The notes under the pieces: model-generated | What the model saw: only the letters and a program-made list of their open reading frames with translations | Told to the model about the DNA's origin: nothing | Database searches by the model: none | Program-made: the position numbers and the translations under genes | Source: an uncultured archaeon | Lineage (GTDB): Archaea; Thermoproteota; Nitrososphaeria_A; Caldarchaeales; Wolframiiraptoraceae | Direction: 5' to 3' | Length of the DNA: 64,000 bases | Assembly (NCBI GenBank): GCA_938083505.1 | Contig: CALKCF010000007.1 | Coordinates: 118,715-182,714, forward strand | Part shown: positions 8,421 to 17,857 of the stretch, in pieces | Numbering within the stretch: position 1 is the first letter of the stretch | Layout of the letters: each line of letters opens with the position of its first letter

Positions 8421-9761
8421 TCACCACGAGCCAGTATTGGGCAAACTTCTCGAATAAATCTCTCCGGCGATATTCGTCAGCATAAGTTTTTTAACTTCAT
8501 CCAATTCGGCACCGTCAGCAAGGTTGCCGAATGTCCACATAAGCTTAACGAGTGCAACCTCGGATAGCATGTCATCAAGCGGAACCACACCTGCTTTTTG
8601 TAAATCCCTGCCACTATCATATACATTCATATTGACCCTTCCGAACTTACACTGAGATGTCATACCTATGAATATGCCATCCTTCGTTAGCTCCCTTATA
8701 ACTGGTACCCAATCTGAGGAAACATGCCCTAATCCTGTCCCCTCTATTATGAAACCCTTTGTTCCCTTCTCGGCTAGAATTGTTAGTATGTCGGGTTTCA
8801 TGGATGGGAAGAACTTAATGAGAAATGCTCTCTCATCAAACTTTGGTTTATAGATATACTCACTAGACCCCCTTGGGTTTAGATCGTTAGCCACTATCTT
8901 AAGCTCACCATGCTGATAGTAAGCAATTGGTTGCGAATTTACTGAACGGAAGGCATCCCTGCTACTTGTATGTAGCTTGATGACCCTAGTACCCCTATGT
9001 ATGGCTATAACGTCGTCGGAGTGCCATTTATGCATAGCAACAACAACTTCACCGAAAGGCGCTCTGGCTGCTGTTGCGACAGCTGCAATTAAGTTAGTAG
9101 CAGCATCGCTTGAAGGTCTGTCCGAAGACCTTTGCGCACCAACAAGAACGATTGGAATAGGTGGCCTCTGGAGTGCGAAGCTAAGTGCCGCAGCCGTATA
9201 TCCCATAGTATCTGTGCCATGCGTTAAGACCACACCATCTATGCTTTTACGAATAAAGCGGTCTATAGCTTCGGCCATTCCGATCCAATGTTGAATGCGA
9301 ACGTTCTCACTAAACACGTTATATAGCGCCTCGGTGTTTATATTCGCGATTTCTACAAGTTCGGGAATTATTGCTAGAAGATCGTTCGCGTCTAAAGCGG
9401 GCCTAACTGCTCCAGTCCTATATTCTACTCTGCTGGCTATAGTTCCGCCTGTACTGATTATGACAACATTTGGAAGGTCACTTACAGTTTGTGGTTTAGG
9501 CAGTCGCACGAACGTCGGCTTTACTCCAGCAGAAATTTTAGATATAGTGGTACTCTCTGTCACCCTTATGCCTATGTTATAGCCATTAGGCAGTTTTAGC
9601 GTTATGTGTTTTGGGTCTGCCAGCTCGTATCTAACCATCAGTATACCTCTATATCTTCTGCCGTTTGATACTACCTCGACTTCATCTCCGACACTTACGT
9701 TTTCCCGCTCTAGAAGTTCCTTTATAATGCCTGAGTATCCATGCAACTCTGATGCATTCAT
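8421..9761 (-). CDS. gatD: Glutamyl-tRNA(Gln) amidotransferase subunit D
   Basis: Asparaginase-like subunit that hydrolyses glutamine and delivers ammonia to GatE. A small beta-barrel-like N-terminal domain (1-85) precedes the type I asparaginase core with the two threonine motifs 'VVIISTGGTIASRVEYRTGA' and 'GVVLTHGTDTMGYTAAALSF', plus 'VLVGAQRSSDRPSSDAATNL'. 446 residues, normal. Upstream of and nearly touching gatE, so the two are co-translated. The gene starts 87 bases from the divergent aminotransferase gene. Confidence 0.93.
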   Translation of the reverse strand: MNASELHGYSGIIKELLERENVSVGDEVEVVSNGRRYRGILMVRYELADPKHITLKLPNGYNIGIRVTESTTISKISAGVKPTFVRLPKPQTVSDLPNVVIISTGGTIASRVEYRTGAVRPALDANDLLAIIPELVEIANINTEALYNVFSENVRIQHWIGMAEAIDRFIRKSIDGVVLTHGTDTMGYTAAALSFALQRPPIPIVLVGAQRSSDRPSSDAATNLIAAVATAARAPFGEVVVAMHKWHSDDVIAIHRGTRVIKLHTSSRDAFRSVNSQPIAYYQHGELKIVANDLNPRGSSEYIYKPKFDERAFLIKFFPSMKPDILTILAEKGTKGFIIEGTGLGHVSSDWVPVIRELTKDGIFIGMTSQCKFGRVNMNVYDSGRDLQKAGVVPLDDMLSEVALVKLMWTFGNLADGAELDEVKKLMLTNIAGEIYSRSLPNTGSW

Positions 9762-9848
9762 GCAGTCCGACTTACGCTTTATTTACACGATATATTAACT
9801 TATTGTGTTACGAAAGTTTTTATAAGAATTGTTACAGGTATTCTCGAA

Positions 9849-11039
9849 ATGTGTACGAAGAGAACGTCCAGTAAAGCTCATAAGATAACCCAAGAAGGTG
9901 CCTTTGCAGTTCTTGCAAAAGCAAAGGAGGTTGAAGCAAAGGGGAAGAATGTGATACATATGGAGATTGGCGAACCGGATTTTGACACACCAGAGAATAT
10001 AAAGAGGGCGGCCATCGATGCTCTGTTAAAGGGTGCAACACACTATACACCGACGCCTGGTATGCCAGAACTCAGAAAGGCTATTGCAGAGAAAGTCTCC
10101 GCCGATTTAGATGTTAACGTTGATTGGAAGAATGTGCTTGTAACCCTTGGATGTAAAGAGGCAATATTCGCATCCATAATGTCGGTCGTGGATAATGGTG
10201 ATGAAGTAATATATCCAAATCCAGGGTATCCTGCATACGAATCAATCACAGCATATGCAGGTGGAAAACCCGTGCCGTTAAGGTTGAACGAAAATAACGA
10301 ATTTAGAATGACGCCTGAAGAGGTTAATGAACTAATGACCGACAGAACAAAGGCAATAATTATTAATTCACCCCATAACCCATGCGGCTCAGTTCTGAGG
10401 AAAGAGGATGTAAAAGGTATTGTGGAGATTGCGGAAGATAGGAACGCATTTGTGATATCTGACGAAATATATTATCCTATCTTATTTGATGGGCTGAAGC
10501 ACTACTCACCGTTACCGTTTGCAAAAAAGGACAACGTAATATTAGTGGATGGTTTTTCTAAAAGGTACGCAATGACCGGTTGGAGGCTTGGGTATGCAGT
10601 AGTTCCCTCAGACCTCGTTGAGCCTATGACTAAACTATTGAATAACATGACCTCATGTCCTAGCCAATTCGTTCAGTATGCAGGTATAGAGGCGCTTAAG
10701 GGACCCCAAGATTCCGTAAAGCGAATGGTGAAGGCATACGAAGGACGGAGGAACGTGGTGATTGAAGAGTTAAAGAAGATAGATAACATCACATACCTAA
10801 GACCTCAGGGTGCGTTTTACGCGTTCGTTAACGTTCAAAGGATTTTATCACGCGTCGATATGAACTCCGAACAACTCGTCACTAGGTTGATCGAAGATTA
10901 TGGTGTGGCTGTCCTTCATGGCTCGTCCATGGGCTCATATGGTGAAGGTTTTATAAGGATTAGCTTTGCAAATTCTGTCGAAAACCTAATCGAAGGTATA
11001 TCTAGACTTGAAAGAGCGTTTAACGAGATGCTAAGATAG
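9849..11039 (+). CDS. PLP-dependent class I/II aminotransferase
   Basis: Transfers amino groups between amino and keto acids using pyridoxal phosphate; closest in style to the archaeal aspartate/alanine aminotransferase (AspC/AlaT-like) group. Visible: 'EIGEPDFDTPENIK' near the N-terminus, 'NPGYPAYES', 'INSPHNPCGSV' (PLP-ring contact), 'ISDEIYYPILFD', and the Schiff-base lysine in 'DGFSKRYAMTGWRLGY'. 396 residues. A TATA-like 'TTTTTATAAGAA' lies about 25-30 bases before the ATG, so the message is probably almost leaderless. Exact substrate cannot be fixed from sequence. Confidence 0.85.
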   Translation: MCTKRTSSKAHKITQEGAFAVLAKAKEVEAKGKNVIHMEIGEPDFDTPENIKRAAIDALLKGATHYTPTPGMPELRKAIAEKVSADLDVNVDWKNVLVTLGCKEAIFASIMSVVDNGDEVIYPNPGYPAYESITAYAGGKPVPLRLNENNEFRMTPEEVNELMTDRTKAIIINSPHNPCGSVLRKEDVKGIVEIAEDRNAFVISDEIYYPILFDGLKHYSPLPFAKKDNVILVDGFSKRYAMTGWRLGYAVVPSDLVEPMTKLLNNMTSCPSQFVQYAGIEALKGPQDSVKRMVKAYEGRRNVVIEELKKIDNITYLRPQGAFYAFVNVQRILSRVDMNSEQLVTRLIEDYGVAVLHGSSMGSYGEGFIRISFANSVENLIEGISRLERAFNEMLR

Positions 11040-11720
11040 TAGCCTAGCCTCAAATACTACGGCCGTCCAGCAAGGCCTCATGTACTTATCGTACACTATG
11101 CTGGCGTTCGGTAGTTTAGCTATGTAGGTCTCCAAATTTTTCAAAAGTTTGCTGAAAGTAACGATTATGTATCCCATGCATTTATAACTCATGCCTAACT
11201 GGACGAACGTCTTAGTCGTTATGTCTATGCCGACTATTGATATTGTCGGAATTATGAGTCTGCCACCCGGTCTCAGGTGTTCCTTCGCACCTTTTAAAAC
11301 AGTGTTCAAAACCATCCTACCATCTGGCCCTCCATATGTCTCGGGTTTCAATGGTTTTGGCGACGGAGTCATGGGTGGATTTGAAATTATTACGTCAAAG
11401 TATTCGTCTTCTACAGGCTCGTAAAGATTTCCTTGTCTAACATCGATATTATATGCGGCGTTCAGCTCTGCGTTAGCTTTTGCCATCGCTACAGCATCGG
11501 GTGAAATATCCGTAGCCACACAACTTCTAGCACCAAGCTTAGATGCTACTATCGCCAAAAAGCCGCTACCAGTGCCTAAGTCTAAAACATGCTCATCACC
11601 TTTTAAGGTGATACAGCTCGCAATCAACTTCGAGACGGCTAATGGTCGGTAAACCCTTTTGTCATCGTAAAGCTTAATCGTCAGGTTGCCGACCTTTACC
11701 GTCATTAGTCTCCTGTACAT
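11031..11720 (-). CDS. Class I SAM-dependent methyltransferase with NPP motif
   Basis: A 229-residue Rossmann methyltransferase: SAM motif I 'VLDLGTGSGFLAIVASKLGA', acidic motif II 'CVATDISPDAVAMAKANAEL', and motif IV 'FDVIISNPPMTPSP'. The NPP motif is typical of enzymes methylating exocyclic or side-chain nitrogens (N6-adenine, N2-guanine, N5-glutamine). A glycine-rich loop 'KPETYGGPDGRMVLN' follows, as in PrmC/HemK- and CbiT-like archaeal relatives. Substrate unknown. It converges on the aminotransferase, overlapping its last 9 bases. Confidence 0.75.
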   Translation of the reverse strand: MYRRLMTVKVGNLTIKLYDDKRVYRPLAVSKLIASCITLKGDEHVLDLGTGSGFLAIVASKLGARSCVATDISPDAVAMAKANAELNAAYNIDVRQGNLYEPVEDEYFDVIISNPPMTPSPKPLKPETYGGPDGRMVLNTVLKGAKEHLRPGGRLIIPTISIVGIDITTKTFVQLGMSYKCMGYIIVTFSKLLKNLETYIAKLPNASIVYDKYMRPCWTAVVFEARLLS

Positions 11721-11835
11721 GGCCGAGCTAACTATGGTTTGGTATCACGATTACCCTTCTATATGTTGTACGGATTTATAGTTAAGCTTTAAGGATGACT
11801 AAAAACACGGTAGAATATGAGAAGAGAAGACAGGC

Positions 11836-11844
11836 ATATAAATA
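11836..11844 (+). promoter_or_regulatory. TATA-like box of tRNA-Ala
   Basis: The sequence ATATAAATA sits about 24-32 bases before the first base of tRNA-Ala, the spacing expected between an archaeal TATA box and its transcription start. Confidence 0.6.
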
Positions 11845-11867
11845 AGATGTACTTGAAGTTTTATACA

Positions 11868-11941
11868 GGGCCGGTAGCTCAGTCTGGAAGAGCACTCGGT
11901 TTGCACCCGAGAGGTCCGGGGTTCAAATCCCCGCCGGTCCA
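11868..11941 (+). tRNA. tRNA-Ala, anticodon TGC
   Basis: Complete 74-base cloverleaf. The acceptor stem GGGCCGG pairs with CCGGTCC including the G3-U70 wobble that identifies alanine tRNAs; discriminator A; D stem GCTC/GAGC; anticodon stem CTCGG/CCGAG around loop TTTGCAC (anticodon TGC); T stem CGGGG/CCCCG with loop TTCAAAT. CCA is not encoded. No intron. The 3' end is followed by a T run (ATTTTTTAAG), a plausible terminator. It is not a target of the mobile element further right. Confidence 0.96.
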
Positions 11942-12067
11942 TTTTTTAAGTGAATCCTTTAACTGAATGAAGGTTAAAAGAACGGAAAGAGAAATCCCAT
12001 TACAAATAGATGTAGTGGGCGGATAGACATCTTCTTACATTGCAGAAAAATTCCGAATCCATTCCTC

Positions 12068-14089
12068 CTATGCTGCAAAACGTGAACTTTTTCTCTTAAT
12101 GTAGTGTGCAAGCATGGCCATCATTACGGCAGCCGAAAGCGCATCGTAAATAAGGTCGATATAGTTGTTTGAGTATTTAATTTCAATATCAACATCGTCT
12201 TTAACACTCTTCATTTCGAATAAGATAAAGTTAGGACCTACGACTCTCGATGATAACTTCTTGCCGTTAGCGTATGCTACCCATCTATTATCGTAGTTCG
12301 TCTTGAAGAGTAAACTGTATTCACCATCAAGGTTGTATGCCCTTATCTTTATCAGGTTGTCATTTTCTATGGTATATTGAAAAGTTACACTTTCATCACA
12401 GTTATCAACTAACTCCAAGTAAGACCGAAGGTCTTCGAGGTCGAAAAGGTTGTCTATGATGGGGATCTGACCCCCTGTTCTGACGAGTTGTAGGGGTTCA
12501 GGACAACTTAATGGAACCTCGTATATCCTGACGCCGTCAACTTCCTTCACCAACCTCAGAACTCCCTCAAACTTTTCGGGATAAAGATAATCTTTGTAAG
12601 GAAGCGAGGCCCAGGGCATGTCGACCACCACGTATCTTATGTTATAGGCTTTTAACCAAAGAAGGATTAACGAGGAGTTTCGATTTGTGTTGATAAAGTA
12701 ACTTAAATGCGACCAAAGCAGATTGAAACTTCCAGAAAGATCATACCCGCCCCTCAGTTGAGGGACATCGGTGAAAACGTTTATCCAGAACGCTATGGAA
12801 CCCGTTGCGTATACCCTCGGGCCGAACCTGTTATCGAATAGTACATCAAGCTCTTCAGCAACCCGTCTCTCAATAGAGTGCTCGAGGTCACCAGACCTCA
12901 AGACGGTCCAACAGTTTGTCAGACCATTTAAGAAGCTAACCAGCACTACTACCGAAAGTAGGATGGCTATTATGATCGTCGATCTTCTCTTCAACTTCAC
13001 GAATGTAGTCACCAGAGAAGAGCTTACTAATCCGCAAAGGAAGGCATCAAACTCAGACCCATATCTAACGGCTTGTGGGAGGAGCCCTATGCTAGCGAAC
13101 CTGTTTGATAAGGTCACCATAAGAAAAAACAACGTGAGCAATAAAGATGTTGCTATAAAGGGCTTATTTTTGGAATGAACATACTTTGAAGCCGCATAAG
13201 AAGCTGCAAGGATCACTATGACTGTAATGATGAGTGGAAGGGTCAGCGGAGCACCCTCCATCGTCATCTGAGCATATATTATAGCAGCCTGTATGTACTC
13301 TGGGTCGTATGCAAAGATTCCAAGACCTATGGCCAGCAAGTACGCTAAGATGAGCCTCTTAATAGCACCCCAACCCTCTAGCACGGCTATACCGATAATT
13401 ATCACCGCAAGTGAGACAGCCGCTATTAGGTTGGTTAGGTTGACAAAACATATCGCGAAGGGTAAAAAGATACCATAAATCTTCTTTCTTTTAACGGTAT
13501 AATGGTAGAATAAGGCGGACGTTAGGAGTGCCAGTGCTAAGCCGAGTATATGTGGTGTTTCACCGTAAAGAGCAGTAACAGTCACATAATCTGGGTAAGG
13601 CGGAAAATTCGGGAACTCGTATATCGTCCTATGGGCTGAAGGTAACGTTACATAGAATAAACTCGTTAGAAATGCAGCGACATGCGAGACGGATAATCTC
13701 CAGGCGAATACGTAAAGGGCTAGCGGTAGAAATATAAGTGAGAACGCGGCAACTCTTCTGTAAGCTTCCTCAACACCTACGTTAAGTACAAAGGAAAACG
13801 CGTTGATTATGTAGAGAAAGCCGGGAGAGTAGGACAGCTTGAAGGGATAGCCGCCGTACCATAGGGGTTGCCATCCTGTAATCGGAAAGTTATCGCGCAA
13901 AAACTTCGACTGTGTTATGTACGCCCCTTCTATGGACGCAAAGTTCCATGTATATTTTCCGAAGAACAATGGATGAGCTTGGAGTAAAGCAAGGATCACG
14001 ATCGAGATTATGAAGAGTATTGGAACGTATCGTTTCCAGTCAGACATGTTAAAATGTACTGAATGCTTGACCAAAAAGTTTTTGATCAA
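12068..14089 (-). CDS. Polytopic membrane protein, PTPS-related / GT-C-like
   Basis: 673 residues with about a dozen hydrophobic helices in the first 440, then a soluble C-terminal part, then one last helix before the basic end 'KRKSSRFAA'. The N-terminal helix followed by a large extracytoplasmic loop ('FPITGWQPLWYGGYPFKLSY') and the pattern of helices resemble the '6-pyruvoyl-tetrahydropterin synthase-related' membrane family, whose layout looks like GT-C glycosyltransferases using lipid-linked sugars. A role in surface glycan assembly is inference. It lies 9 bases downstream of the COG1709 regulator on the same strand. An alternative start is MSDWKRY. Confidence 0.6.
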   Translation of the reverse strand: MIKNFLVKHSVHFNMSDWKRYVPILFIISIVILALLQAHPLFFGKYTWNFASIEGAYITQSKFLRDNFPITGWQPLWYGGYPFKLSYSPGFLYIINAFSFVLNVGVEEAYRRVAAFSLIFLPLALYVFAWRLSVSHVAAFLTSLFYVTLPSAHRTIYEFPNFPPYPDYVTVTALYGETPHILGLALALLTSALFYHYTVKRKKIYGIFLPFAICFVNLTNLIAAVSLAVIIIGIAVLEGWGAIKRLILAYLLAIGLGIFAYDPEYIQAAIIYAQMTMEGAPLTLPLIITVIVILAASYAASKYVHSKNKPFIATSLLLTLFFLMVTLSNRFASIGLLPQAVRYGSEFDAFLCGLVSSSLVTTFVKLKRRSTIIIAILLSVVVLVSFLNGLTNCWTVLRSGDLEHSIERRVAEELDVLFDNRFGPRVYATGSIAFWINVFTDVPQLRGGYDLSGSFNLLWSHLSYFINTNRNSSLILLWLKAYNIRYVVVDMPWASLPYKDYLYPEKFEGVLRLVKEVDGVRIYEVPLSCPEPLQLVRTGGQIPIIDNLFDLEDLRSYLELVDNCDESVTFQYTIENDNLIKIRAYNLDGEYSLLFKTNYDNRWVAYANGKKLSSRVVGPNFILFEMKSVKDDVDIEIKYSNNYIDLIYDALSAAVMMAMLAHYIKRKSSRFAA

Positions 14090-14097
14090 GAGAATGC

Positions 14098-14832
14098 TTA
14101 GCGGTACAAACTACGCAAAGAGCTTATGAGCGATGGCACGTCTTGCTTAAGCGATAGAACGAACGGTAGGGCTTCTTGCTCTGCTAGTATTATAGCTAAC
14201 TCGTCTACGTCCTCAGGTTTCTTAGGTCCGTGGATCACAATCATCCTGGGCTTTATCGGATATATCTTCACAGCGATTATTGGTGAGCGACCTCTACTGA
14301 CACCGACGAAGACCAACACCCTCATGGAATTCGTACCGAATAGTTTCAGAAAATCCGTCGCGTCCATGAACTTTATGGCATTCAGGCTGTCCACGACAGT
14401 ATATCCGTATACTGGCTGGTTCTGCCCTTCCTTGCCAGCCAGAATTATGCCCTCCACGGCTTCTACAACATCTTTTACGGACTTTGTCCCAGGAAACTCT
14501 GCTATGTCTAAGATTACGTTGCTGAGGTCTTTCGTCGTTGTCGTGAACTTCTTTATATGAACCCCGCCCTTTTTAGAATCTATCTCTATCAATGCGATGA
14601 CGAATTTTCTAAGGAAGATAGTTCCTGGTGATTTTCTTCTATTTTTTTCGTAGTCGTTTAAAACCGATGGCGCTATGCCCATATGCTTGGCCAGCTCGCT
14701 CTGGTTAAGCTCGAACAGAAGTCTCCATTTCTTCATCACTTCACCGGGAGTTTTAGAGAGTATGATCTCGCCAGCTATCCTATTCATTAGGGCCTCTTCT
14801 GACGCTCCATACGGGCCAGCTGGGCTATCCAT
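14098..14832 (-). CDS. HTH transcriptional regulator, COG1709 type
   Basis: 244 residues. An XRE-like helix-turn-helix spans about 30-85 ('LFELNQSELAKHMGIAPSVL' then 'YEKNRRKSPG'), followed by a C-terminal sensor-like alpha/beta region with 'GIILAGKEGQNQPVYGYTVV' and 'VLVFVGVSRGRSPIIAVKIY'. This two-part layout is that of a widespread archaeal regulator family (COG1709). The ligand is unknown. It sits upstream of the PTPS-related membrane protein, which it may control, and is divergent from the duplicated-domain protein. Confidence 0.7.
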   Translation of the reverse strand: MDSPAGPYGASEEALMNRIAGEIILSKTPGEVMKKWRLLFELNQSELAKHMGIAPSVLNDYEKNRRKSPGTIFLRKFVIALIEIDSKKGGVHIKKFTTTTKDLSNVILDIAEFPGTKSVKDVVEAVEGIILAGKEGQNQPVYGYTVVDSLNAIKFMDATDFLKLFGTNSMRVLVFVGVSRGRSPIIAVKIYPIKPRMIVIHGPKKPEDVDELAIILAEQEALPFVLSLKQDVPSLISSLRSLYR

Positions 14833-14899
14833 TGTCCTGCTATTATGGGTTTTGACCTAAATATATTAATATTCTAGTGCTGAAGTTAACGCAATTAGG

Positions 14900-15637
14900 A
14901 TGCAAAAGAAGAAAAGTGCACATATGAATAGGGTTAAACCACCCGTCGCGATAGAAGTCTCGGATATTTTAAACCTAGCTAGGCTGGCCATGAGTAGGGT
15001 CGACGTCCAACCATTATTTTGGTACTTCAAGTGGAAAAACCGGCCGATACTTGGTTACCTTTCGTCCATACCGTATTGGTACGGAAATCTACCGATATTT
15101 GCGTATACAAAATTCGACGGTGAATTGAAAAGTTACATAGCATATATGAGTGTCGAGAAAGAGGAGGTTTTGCTGACCAATAGTAATGACGACAATCGAT
15201 ACATTTACGGTGCGATTATTGAAACAGAGGACAAGCCTCCGTTTATAACAGAGGCGCTTTCCGGACGTAACATGTTGAAAGAGAAACCAATACTCATAAA
15301 GGCGGGAAACATAAACTCTTTAATCAGGATGCTGATCATACTGTCGGACACGAATTCTTCACCGCCTCTATGGTACTTTGAATTCAAGGGCAAGCACGTG
15401 ATAGGTCTTATGGCTCCGTTCTTTGACTATTATGACGCTAACGCCCTACCGGTTTTCTTCTACGTAGAAAGTGACGCAAAGCCTCCTGCATCATTCATAA
15501 GGTACATCTCGCTCAAAAGCGGAGAAGAAATATCTTACGTACCATGCATAAGCGATATGAAGTACTTCTACGGCAGGATAGTGAACGTTAAGTCTATGCC
15601 ATTCTTTACCAGCCTGGGTTTAGGACACCGTAAGTAA
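14900..15637 (+). CDS. Protein with two tandem copies of an unrecognised domain
   Basis: 245 residues with a clear internal duplication. Copy 1 (about residues 38-113) has 'PLFWYFKWKNRPILGYLSSI' ... 'YIAYMSVEKEEVLL' ... 'RYIYGAII'. Copy 2 (about 155-232) has 'PPLWYFEFKGKHVIGLMAPF' ... 'FIRYISLKSGEEISYV' ... 'KYFYGRIV'. Each reads as a beta-rich unit of about 75 residues with many aromatics. No signal peptide, membrane helix or catalytic motif. ATG at 14900; a second in-frame ATG (MNRVKPP) is also plausible. Function unknown. Confidence 0.65.
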   Translation: MQKKKSAHMNRVKPPVAIEVSDILNLARLAMSRVDVQPLFWYFKWKNRPILGYLSSIPYWYGNLPIFAYTKFDGELKSYIAYMSVEKEEVLLTNSNDDNRYIYGAIIETEDKPPFITEALSGRNMLKEKPILIKAGNINSLIRMLIILSDTNSSPPLWYFEFKGKHVIGLMAPFFDYYDANALPVFFYVESDAKPPASFIRYISLKSGEEISYVPCISDMKYFYGRIVNVKSMPFFTSLGLGHRK

Positions 15638-15839
15638 TTTTATTAATCCTCTTGAATTCTGCTTGTTTCGAATGTTGTAGAAGTTTTTAGGCATTAACTA
15701 CAAGATTTTCTTTTTTAAAGATAAAGTTTAAAGATAAAGCTCGGACAAAACCTGATAAATGTTGGAATTTTAGCCCAATACGGCGTTAAAATTTATTAGA
15801 TGGTTAAGTTAGCCGTTGTTTCTGGAGTGTGAGTATTGT

Positions 15840-17501
15840 ATGGCCTCAGCTGAAGTAGGTGTAGCACAACCAGTTATAATTCTAAAAGAAGGGACACAAA
15901 GGTCTAGGGGTAGGGATGCACAATCCTCAAACATCATGGTTGCAAAAATTATAGCGGAGAGTATGAGGTCGTCGCTTGGACCAAGAGGAATGGATAAGAT
16001 GTTAGTTGACAGTTTTGGAGACGTTGTTATAACGAACGACGGTGCCACAATACTCAAGGAGATGGATGTTGAACACCCTGTGGCTAAAATGCTCGTCGAG
16101 GTAGCTAAGGCACAGGACTCTGAGGTTGGTGACGGGACAACTACGGCCGTTGTCTTGGCAGGAGAGCTCCTTGCCAAAGCTGAAGAATTGATCGAGAAAG
16201 AGGTACATCCAACTGTAATAATCGAGGGGTACCGTAAAGCGGCCATAAAGTCCCTTGAAGTACTCGATGAGATAAGCTACCCGGTAAGTCCAGACGATAG
16301 GGAGACACTAATTAAGGTCGCTAAGACCTCGATAGCAAGCAAGCTCGTATCCGAGGAGGCAGACTACCTATCGAACTTAGCAGTAGATGCTGTGCTGAAG
16401 GTTGCCGAGAAAGTTGACGGAAAATGGCATGTCGACTTAGATGACATACTACTCGTTAAGAAGAGCGGCCAATCATTACGCGACACGAAGCTCGTCGAAG
16501 GCATCGTTTTAGATAAAGAAGTAGTTCATCCAGATATGCCGAAAATCGTCAGGAACGCAAAGATAGCAATACTCGACGCACCCCTGGAAATTGAGAAGAC
16601 AGAATTCGACGCAAAGCTCCACATTGAAACTCCGGAACAGATGAGGGCTTTCATGAAGCAAGAAGAGGATATGCTGAGGGAGATGGTTAACAAGATTATA
16701 TCGGTCGGCGCAAATGTCGTCATCTGTCAAAAGGGTATTGATGACCTAGCGCAGTACTTCCTCGCAAAGGCAGGTATCTTAGCGGTGCGCAGGGTTAAGA
16801 AGTCCGACATGGACAAACTCGCTAAGGCCACAAACGGTAGAGTTATCTCGAGAATCGACGACTTAACACCTGAAGATTTAGGAAAGGCAGTCCTTGTTGA
16901 AGAAAGACGCGTAGGTGAAGATAAGATGGTCTTCATTGAAGGATGTGAGAACCCGAAAGCTATAAGCATACTTATTAGGGGAGGCACACAGAGGATAGTT
17001 GACGAGGCTGAGCGCTCACTAAAGGATGCGATAAACGTTGTCAAAGATGTTATAGTTGAGGGTAAGGTGGTAGCTGGCGGTGGTGCTCCTGAAGTAGAGC
17101 TGGCTATGAAGCTCCGCGATTATGCAAATACCTTAGCTGGCAAGGAGCAACTAGCCGTGAACAAGTTTGCCGAGGCGTTAGAGATAGTGCCGTCACAACT
17201 CGCCGAGAATGCGGGCATGGACCCGATAGAGACAATAGTTAACCTAACGAGTGAACACAAGAAGGGCATTAAGTGGGCAGGTGTTGACGTGTTTAACGCT
17301 AAGATAGCGGACATGTTTAAGCAAAACGTCATAGAGCCGTTGCTAGTGAAGAAGCAGACGATAAAGTCAGCAGTCGAGGCTGCTTCGATGATTCTTAAGA
17401 TAGACGATATAATTGCTGCATCGAGATTAGAAGAAAAGACTCCAAAGACTGGAAAGGAAGAAGGAAAAGTTGGAGAAGGAGAAGAAGGATCTTTCGAGTG
17501 A
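15840..17501 (+). CDS. thsA: Thermosome (group II chaperonin) subunit
   Basis: ATP-driven protein-folding chamber of the archaeal cytosol. Motifs: N-terminal '[19 protein letters not shown]'-like run (here [12 protein letters not shown]), ATP-binding 'VTNDGATIL' (as [12 protein letters not shown]), '[15 protein letters not shown]', and '[17 protein letters not shown]'. The track's TTG at 15816 adds eight residues without support; the ATG at 15840 ([10 protein letters not shown]) fits the family. The C-terminus 'GEEGSFE' lacks the Gly-Gly-Met repeat common in other thermosomes. A single subunit gene is visible. An AT-rich TATA-like stretch (AAAATTTATTAG) lies about 40 bases upstream. Confidence 0.95.
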   Translation: MASAEVGVAQPVIILKEGTQRSRGRDAQSSNIMVAKIIAESMRSSLGPRGMDKMLVDSFGDVVITNDGATILKEMDVEHPVAKMLVEVAKAQDSEVGDGTTTAVVLAGELLAKAEELIEKEVHPTVIIEGYRKAAIKSLEVLDEISYPVSPDDRETLIKVAKTSIASKLVSEEADYLSNLAVDAVLKVAEKVDGKWHVDLDDILLVKKSGQSLRDTKLVEGIVLDKEVVHPDMPKIVRNAKIAILDAPLEIEKTEFDAKLHIETPEQMRAFMKQEEDMLREMVNKIISVGANVVICQKGIDDLAQYFLAKAGILAVRRVKKSDMDKLAKATNGRVISRIDDLTPEDLGKAVLVEERRVGEDKMVFIEGCENPKAISILIRGGTQRIVDEAERSLKDAINVVKDVIVEGKVVAGGGAPEVELAMKLRDYANTLAGKEQLAVNKFAEALEIVPSQLAENAGMDPIETIVNLTSEHKKGIKWAGVDVFNAKIADMFKQNVIEPLLVKKQTIKSAVEAASMILKIDDIIAASRLEEKTPKTGKEEGKVGEGEEGSFE

Positions 17502-17733
17502 ATATAAAGGACTAACAAAGTATGAGAAAACAAGGATAATCGGTGGAAGGGCACTTCAACTTTCGCTCGGTGCCTTCCCACTTGTTGAGACGAAGCCTGG
17601 TGATACCGTAATAGACATCGCCAAACGAGAACTTGAAGCGGGCGTCTTGCCGATCATAATCAGACGGAAAAGGCCTGACGGCTCTTACGTTGATATTCAT
17701 CTCCAAGAGCTTCTTGAAGAACAAACTGTTTAA
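17470..17733 (+). CDS. rpoK: DNA-directed RNA polymerase subunit K
   Basis: Small assembly subunit of archaeal RNA polymerase, counterpart of eukaryotic Rpb6 and bacterial omega. The conserved core is '[20 protein letters not shown]' followed by 'AFPLV', '[20 protein letters not shown]' and 'DIHLQELL'. No ATG is available in frame; the TTG at 17470 inside the end of the thermosome gene is the only start that leaves a normal 87-residue protein, giving a 32-base overlap and probably translational coupling with the chaperonin. Confidence 0.92.
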   Translation: MEKEKKDLSSEYKGLTKYEKTRIIGGRALQLSLGAFPLVETKPGDTVIDIAKRELEAGVLPIIIRRKRPDGSYVDIHLQELLEEQTV

Positions 17734-17857
17734 TTTTTTTATTTTTAAAATTATTAGTACATATTACTCGAATGTTTTTAACATCAACCCTTATAAGAAA
17801 ACAAATAGCTTCTCCCTATCATTATACGCATAACATCTAACGGGTGACGTCGAAAGT

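Noticed and set aside
12771-13178. Long antisense ORFs opposite the membrane protein, thermosome, gatD and other large genes
   Set aside because: They mirror genes with unmistakable motifs and have no motifs of their own.
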